From assembly GCA_012295275.1 (NCBI GenBank), contig CM022677.1, positions 23,342,253-23,406,252 of the forward strand: DNA of 64,000 bases, written 5' to 3'. A program made the position numbers and the translations under genes. Shown in pieces: positions 60,965 through 64,000 of the stretch; within the stretch, counting starts at the first letter, position 1, and every line of letters starts with the position of its first letter. The DNA comes from Chrysomallon squamiferum. Taxonomy: Eukaryota; Mollusca; Gastropoda; Neomphalida; Peltospiridae. Under the pieces are notes generated by a model. The model searched no databases, was not told the DNA's origin, and worked only from the letters and a program-made list of their open reading frames with translations.

Positions 60965-62500
60965 TCAGGTAAGACTAATTAATGTAAGGGAGAAAGCTAC
61001 TGGCAGTGGGGGAAGGAAAAAAGGCAAAAGAAAATATATGAAAGCTACGAAGAGTGAAACAGTGGAAAGTACCTCAAAGAGAATGATATCACACAATTTC
61101 TCTAAAACCAACCTGCTGGCCAAACGTTGCAGTAGCCAGTTATCAGTCATTGATTATGGACCAATTAAATTTAGAGTCCATGTCAACTACAAATGTGATT
61201 ACTGTAAAATGTTGCAAAGATGGAATATAAAAAGGTAAACTGGGTGGGAATCAGATAATAAAAGAAAGAAAAAAGTCTTCAGACTCAGGTGGCACCACTA
61301 ATGAAATATTCCAGCATTTTGGAAACATTACTAAAAATATTTTTTGTAGGTCTTAAATGCAAGTTGGCCCAACAGCCCTCTACCAAAATCCAGGAGAGTA
61401 GCTATTATGATTATGTGACACAAGAAGGATGCAATCCAAAAAGAAAGGTACTAGAATTTATCTAGAATATAGTTTTACAAAGTCTTGAGGAGGAATTAAA
61501 GCTAAAAATGCACCAGCGTGGAATATAACGACATAAACAGCTACGGTATTACAGTCTTCAGTCTGGCTAACAAAGAATAAAAGTCAGCATCCAAATGGAA
61601 GGAGAAAATTACAATCAGCATCCACAGGAATCATGGTAACCTCGAAAACACAGCTTAAGAAATTTCCCATCAGGCCAGATCTACATATCCTAGTTATATA
61701 GAAACTCTTTGGAACATCCTGCCAACATTCAAAGTAAACTGTACACAAGTCATGTTAGATTAACACCCGAATTTGGAAAGACACCCTGGCGGACATCAGA
61801 TAAAACAAACTGAAGCTAAAACAAGCTCATAACACAGTAACTGGAATCAAACCCACCGAAGACAGTCGACATATCAAAACTCTCATACAAATTTCCATGT
61901 TCAGAAGACTGGAAGAGCATCCAATACATTAAGCCCACAAACAACTGACTCAAGTAGAGAAGTTTCGTATATCAAGAAGAAACAATTAAAACAAAGGAAA
62001 GAAATAAATATACACAAAGCAACAAACAAAGCCAGAAAAAATAAAATAAAAATAAAAACATAAAAAAATAAAAAATAGTAATAATAAAAGGAAATAATAC
62101 GGAGCTTATGGACCGTAAGACCAAACACATCCCAGTGCAATATAATGTTCCTCCCTGGAAGAGAAACACTTTTATCTTCTAGGAATTATCAAAACGGCAG
62201 CCAAGTCAAAATTGGTAGGAATCCCTCTTACCATATAGGAAAAACGCATCCCCTCAATATCTGTGGATACAGGATTATACAAAGGAACAAATAGAGACAA
62301 AGGACACAACTAGAGGCGGATGAATTCAAATTTAACTCACCATATGGCAAAAAGATTCAGATTAAATTTTAACAGGTAAGCACTTCTCCAACTATAAGGC
62401 AGAAATGAATTCCTGAGCAAAAGCGTTTTTCAACAAAATACACAGTAAAGTAATAATCCTTTCTGATGATCCTGCTGTTTTCGAGACTGAATTCCACACA
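60965..62500 (+). mobile_element. Non-LTR retrotransposon remnant in unit C (longest copy)
   Basis: It aligns with the two gene B scars but keeps about 300 bases more at each of two places (about 61300-61600 and 61810-62100). Fragments like QAHNTVTGIKPTED near 61835 resemble the end of a reverse transcriptase. The YTDGS piece has been deleted here. Many stops; not functional. Confidence 0.55.
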
Positions 62501-62613
62501 AACAAAACAGTGTAATCTTTATATTTAAATTACGGTCAATTGAAACAGAGCCCTATTTTTGACCCAAAGCAAAGTGGTGTTGAAAATGGCTACTATTAAC
62601 TTGATTTATGCAG

Positions 62614-62805
62614 TGGCTGGTGCATGGAGTACGTGGAAAATGAGAGTTAATCCTTGTCCACGGACGTGTGGACCTCCGAGACGTTTCCTCCGCAGCACTG
62701 TCAGGGTACGACGGTGCACGAGACCACCACCGCTGTGAGGAGGACGTTGTACAGGGATAGGTGCAGAAACTATAGTGGAGTATTGTGATATTCCTCGGTG
62801 TCATC
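62614..62805 (+). pseudogene. Gene C TSP1 exon with premature stop
   Basis: ATGCAG acceptor and GTAATT donor are intact. It reads WSTW, CPRTCG and RPPP, then TGA at 62736-62738 where gene B has a Tyr codon. Phase 1-1 and 192 bases long, so skipping is frame-neutral; inclusion would end the protein before the membrane. Confidence 0.75.
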
Positions 62806-63427
62806 GTAATTATACTGTTATTACAGTTTATTTTTATTTATTAAATATTTGAAGTGTTGCGACCTTGTACAGAATATTTTGTTAAAGCATTAATAATAAT
62901 TAATAGAAATATCCAACAATAAGACGAAGTGTTCGGTAAGCAAACAGGTAAAAAAAAGAAAGAAAAAAAAAAGAAGAAAAGATATATATAAATAAAAACA
63001 AAATAAAAAAAATAAAAAGAGAAAGAAATAACAATAACAATACAAAATAAAAAATAAAATTAAAATGAAGAAGGAAAGAAAATGAACGAAATTGTATATA
63101 TAAAGGTTTGAAATATTTTACTTCTTCTAAATCATAAAAGCTCTTAAAAAATTATTATCAGTGACTATGATACATAGTATGTACTAACGTCAGCACTAAA
63201 TAATAATAATAAAAAACCAACAGCAACAATTCAGCTGGATTCGAGTAGAGACTGTTTATATTCTTTTTATTAATTTTAAAAATACTAGAGTCTATATGTA
63301 GTATACAAAATAAAATTGTCAGTACAACGAATAACATAATGGCAGTACAAGTTTTTAATTCATTTTTATATTTATGTAGTGGTTACAGCTCTGGAATTCA
63401 TCACGTTTCTGTTTAGGTTTGTGTGCA

Positions 63428-63429
63428 CG

Positions 63430-63476
<47 letters not shown>
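63428..63476. repeat. (CG)n(CA)n microsatellite
   Basis: A short CG run followed by about 19 CA steps; sister of 41162-41190. Confidence 0.95.
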
Positions 63477-63549
63477 TAATTAATAAATATTTTACATTTT
63501 AATAAATGATATTTCGAATATAGAAATATTTTTTATTTTTTTACTTCAG

Positions 63550-63567
63550 AATCAATAATGATGAAAG
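63550..63567 (+). CDS. Gene C 18-base linker exon (ESIMMK)
   Basis: Six codons, phase 1-1, TACTTCAG to GTATGT, matching gene B's 41294-41311 with two residue changes. Confidence 0.65.
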
Positions 63568-63640
63568 GTATGTTATCTTTTTTTTCTTTTTTTAAAATCT
63601 ATAAAATGGTCATAAATAAATTTAATATTAAATGATATTA

Positions 63641-63706
<66 letters not shown>
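63641..63706. repeat. (AAT)n microsatellite
   Basis: 22 AAT steps, homologous in position to 41394-41492. Confidence 0.95.
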
Positions 63707-64000
63707 TTAAAAAATAAATAAAGAAGAAATATTGATAATGAGTTAAATCTGAGATACGATTCGAGATGTTTAAAATATTCCAGCCATCGCTTCACGATCT
63801 GATCTGCATGTAACAAATCTCTCTTGCAGAACTGTCTGGTCTTTATTAACAGAATAAATAATCTTTTTTATTAGTTTGTTCTAAAATGTCATTTTGTGGT
63901 TAAGGTGTGTAAGATTAATGTTTGAATGCATGCAGTATTCACTCAGACTTTAGCTCATAAATGGGGTAACGTACATATTTATTTGTATAAACAAAAATAA

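Larger units (their letters stand above)
52055..63567 (+). other. Gene C: multi-TSP1 protein, 3' end beyond the window (gene model span)
   Basis: The gene has a signal peptide exon, ten intact TSP1 exons (52530, 54621, 55074, 55575, 56031, 56607, 57064, 57894, 59785, 60595), three damaged ones (52903 truncated, 57678 with a stop and deletion, 62614 with a TGA) and the 18-base linker exon. The exons are phase 1-1. The last bases of the window match the intron directly before gene B's membrane exon, so a membrane exon and tail are expected within a few tens of bases after it. If exon 62614 is included the product would stop before the membrane; if it is skipped the membrane form is possible. 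Confidence 0.7.
48501..64000. repeat. Segmental duplication unit C (runs off the window)
   Basis: Parallel to unit B from 18859 onward, in the same orientation. It lacks the B segment from about 28510 to 31240 and the 783-bp and 4.3-kb internal duplications, but its retroelement scar is longer. Confidence 0.85.

Noticed and set aside
1-64000. CRISPR array, bacterial operon or phage content
   Set aside because: The tandem repeats here have no regular unique spacers and no cas genes; the spliced EGF and TSP1 exons show a eukaryotic genome.

Overview
The window looks like animal nuclear DNA. It is very AT-rich and full of microsatellites, and its genes are split into short exons with GT-AG introns encoding extracellular domains (calcium-binding EGF and thrombospondin type 1, TSP1). 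A mollusc is my best guess. The reasons are the many copies of a 'GGGAAATAACTC' type repeat motif (about 45.7-47.5 kb), which I remember as common in molluscan genomes, and the microsatellite style. Neither is proof. No tRNA, rRNA or CRISPR was recognised.

Layout. (1) 1-8.52 kb, plus strand: the 3' part of gene A, a single-pass membrane protein. It has three EGF-like exons, two divergent TSP1 exons, eight tiny in-frame exons of 24-33 bases that form a linker or stalk, a transmembrane exon and a short cytoplasmic tail. (2) 8.5-18.8 kb: non-coding. It holds a 338-bp inverted-repeat transposon and a badly decayed relic (about 11.9-13.9 kb) of the 5' end of the next gene. (3) 18.86-42.35 kb: duplication unit B. 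A lone EGF exon on the minus strand lies upstream of plus-strand gene B, which has a signal peptide exon, 17 TSP1-type exons (10 apparently intact, 7 broken), an 18-base linker exon, a transmembrane exon and a tail. (4) 42.35-48.5 kb: non-coding, with long microsatellites and an array of GGGAAATAACTC-containing repeats. (5) 48.5-64.0 kb: duplication unit C, parallel to B. It has the minus-strand EGF exon, a signal peptide exon, 13 TSP1-type exons (10 intact, 3 broken) and the 18-base linker exon. Its transmembrane exon should lie just beyond the window.

Nearly every exon between the signal peptide and the membrane span begins and ends in phase 1. Exons can therefore be duplicated, lost or skipped without shifting the frame, and the locus has done this repeatedly: a relic copy, the B/C tandem duplication, a roughly 4.3-kb internal duplication in B, and a 783-bp internal duplication in B that carries a perfect palindrome. 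Genes A and B share the architecture of extracellular modules, a membrane span ending in Tyr-Tyr-Arg, and a short tail containing Ser-His-Glu-Asn, so they look like one family. The TSP1 repeats carry WxxW (C-mannosylation) and CxxTC (O-fucosylation) type motifs. A role in cell-surface recognition or adhesion is a reasonable inference. An immune or other recognition role is only a hypothesis.

Exon coordinates were read by eye from splice signals and reading frame; there is no transcript evidence. Duplication boundaries are approximate.
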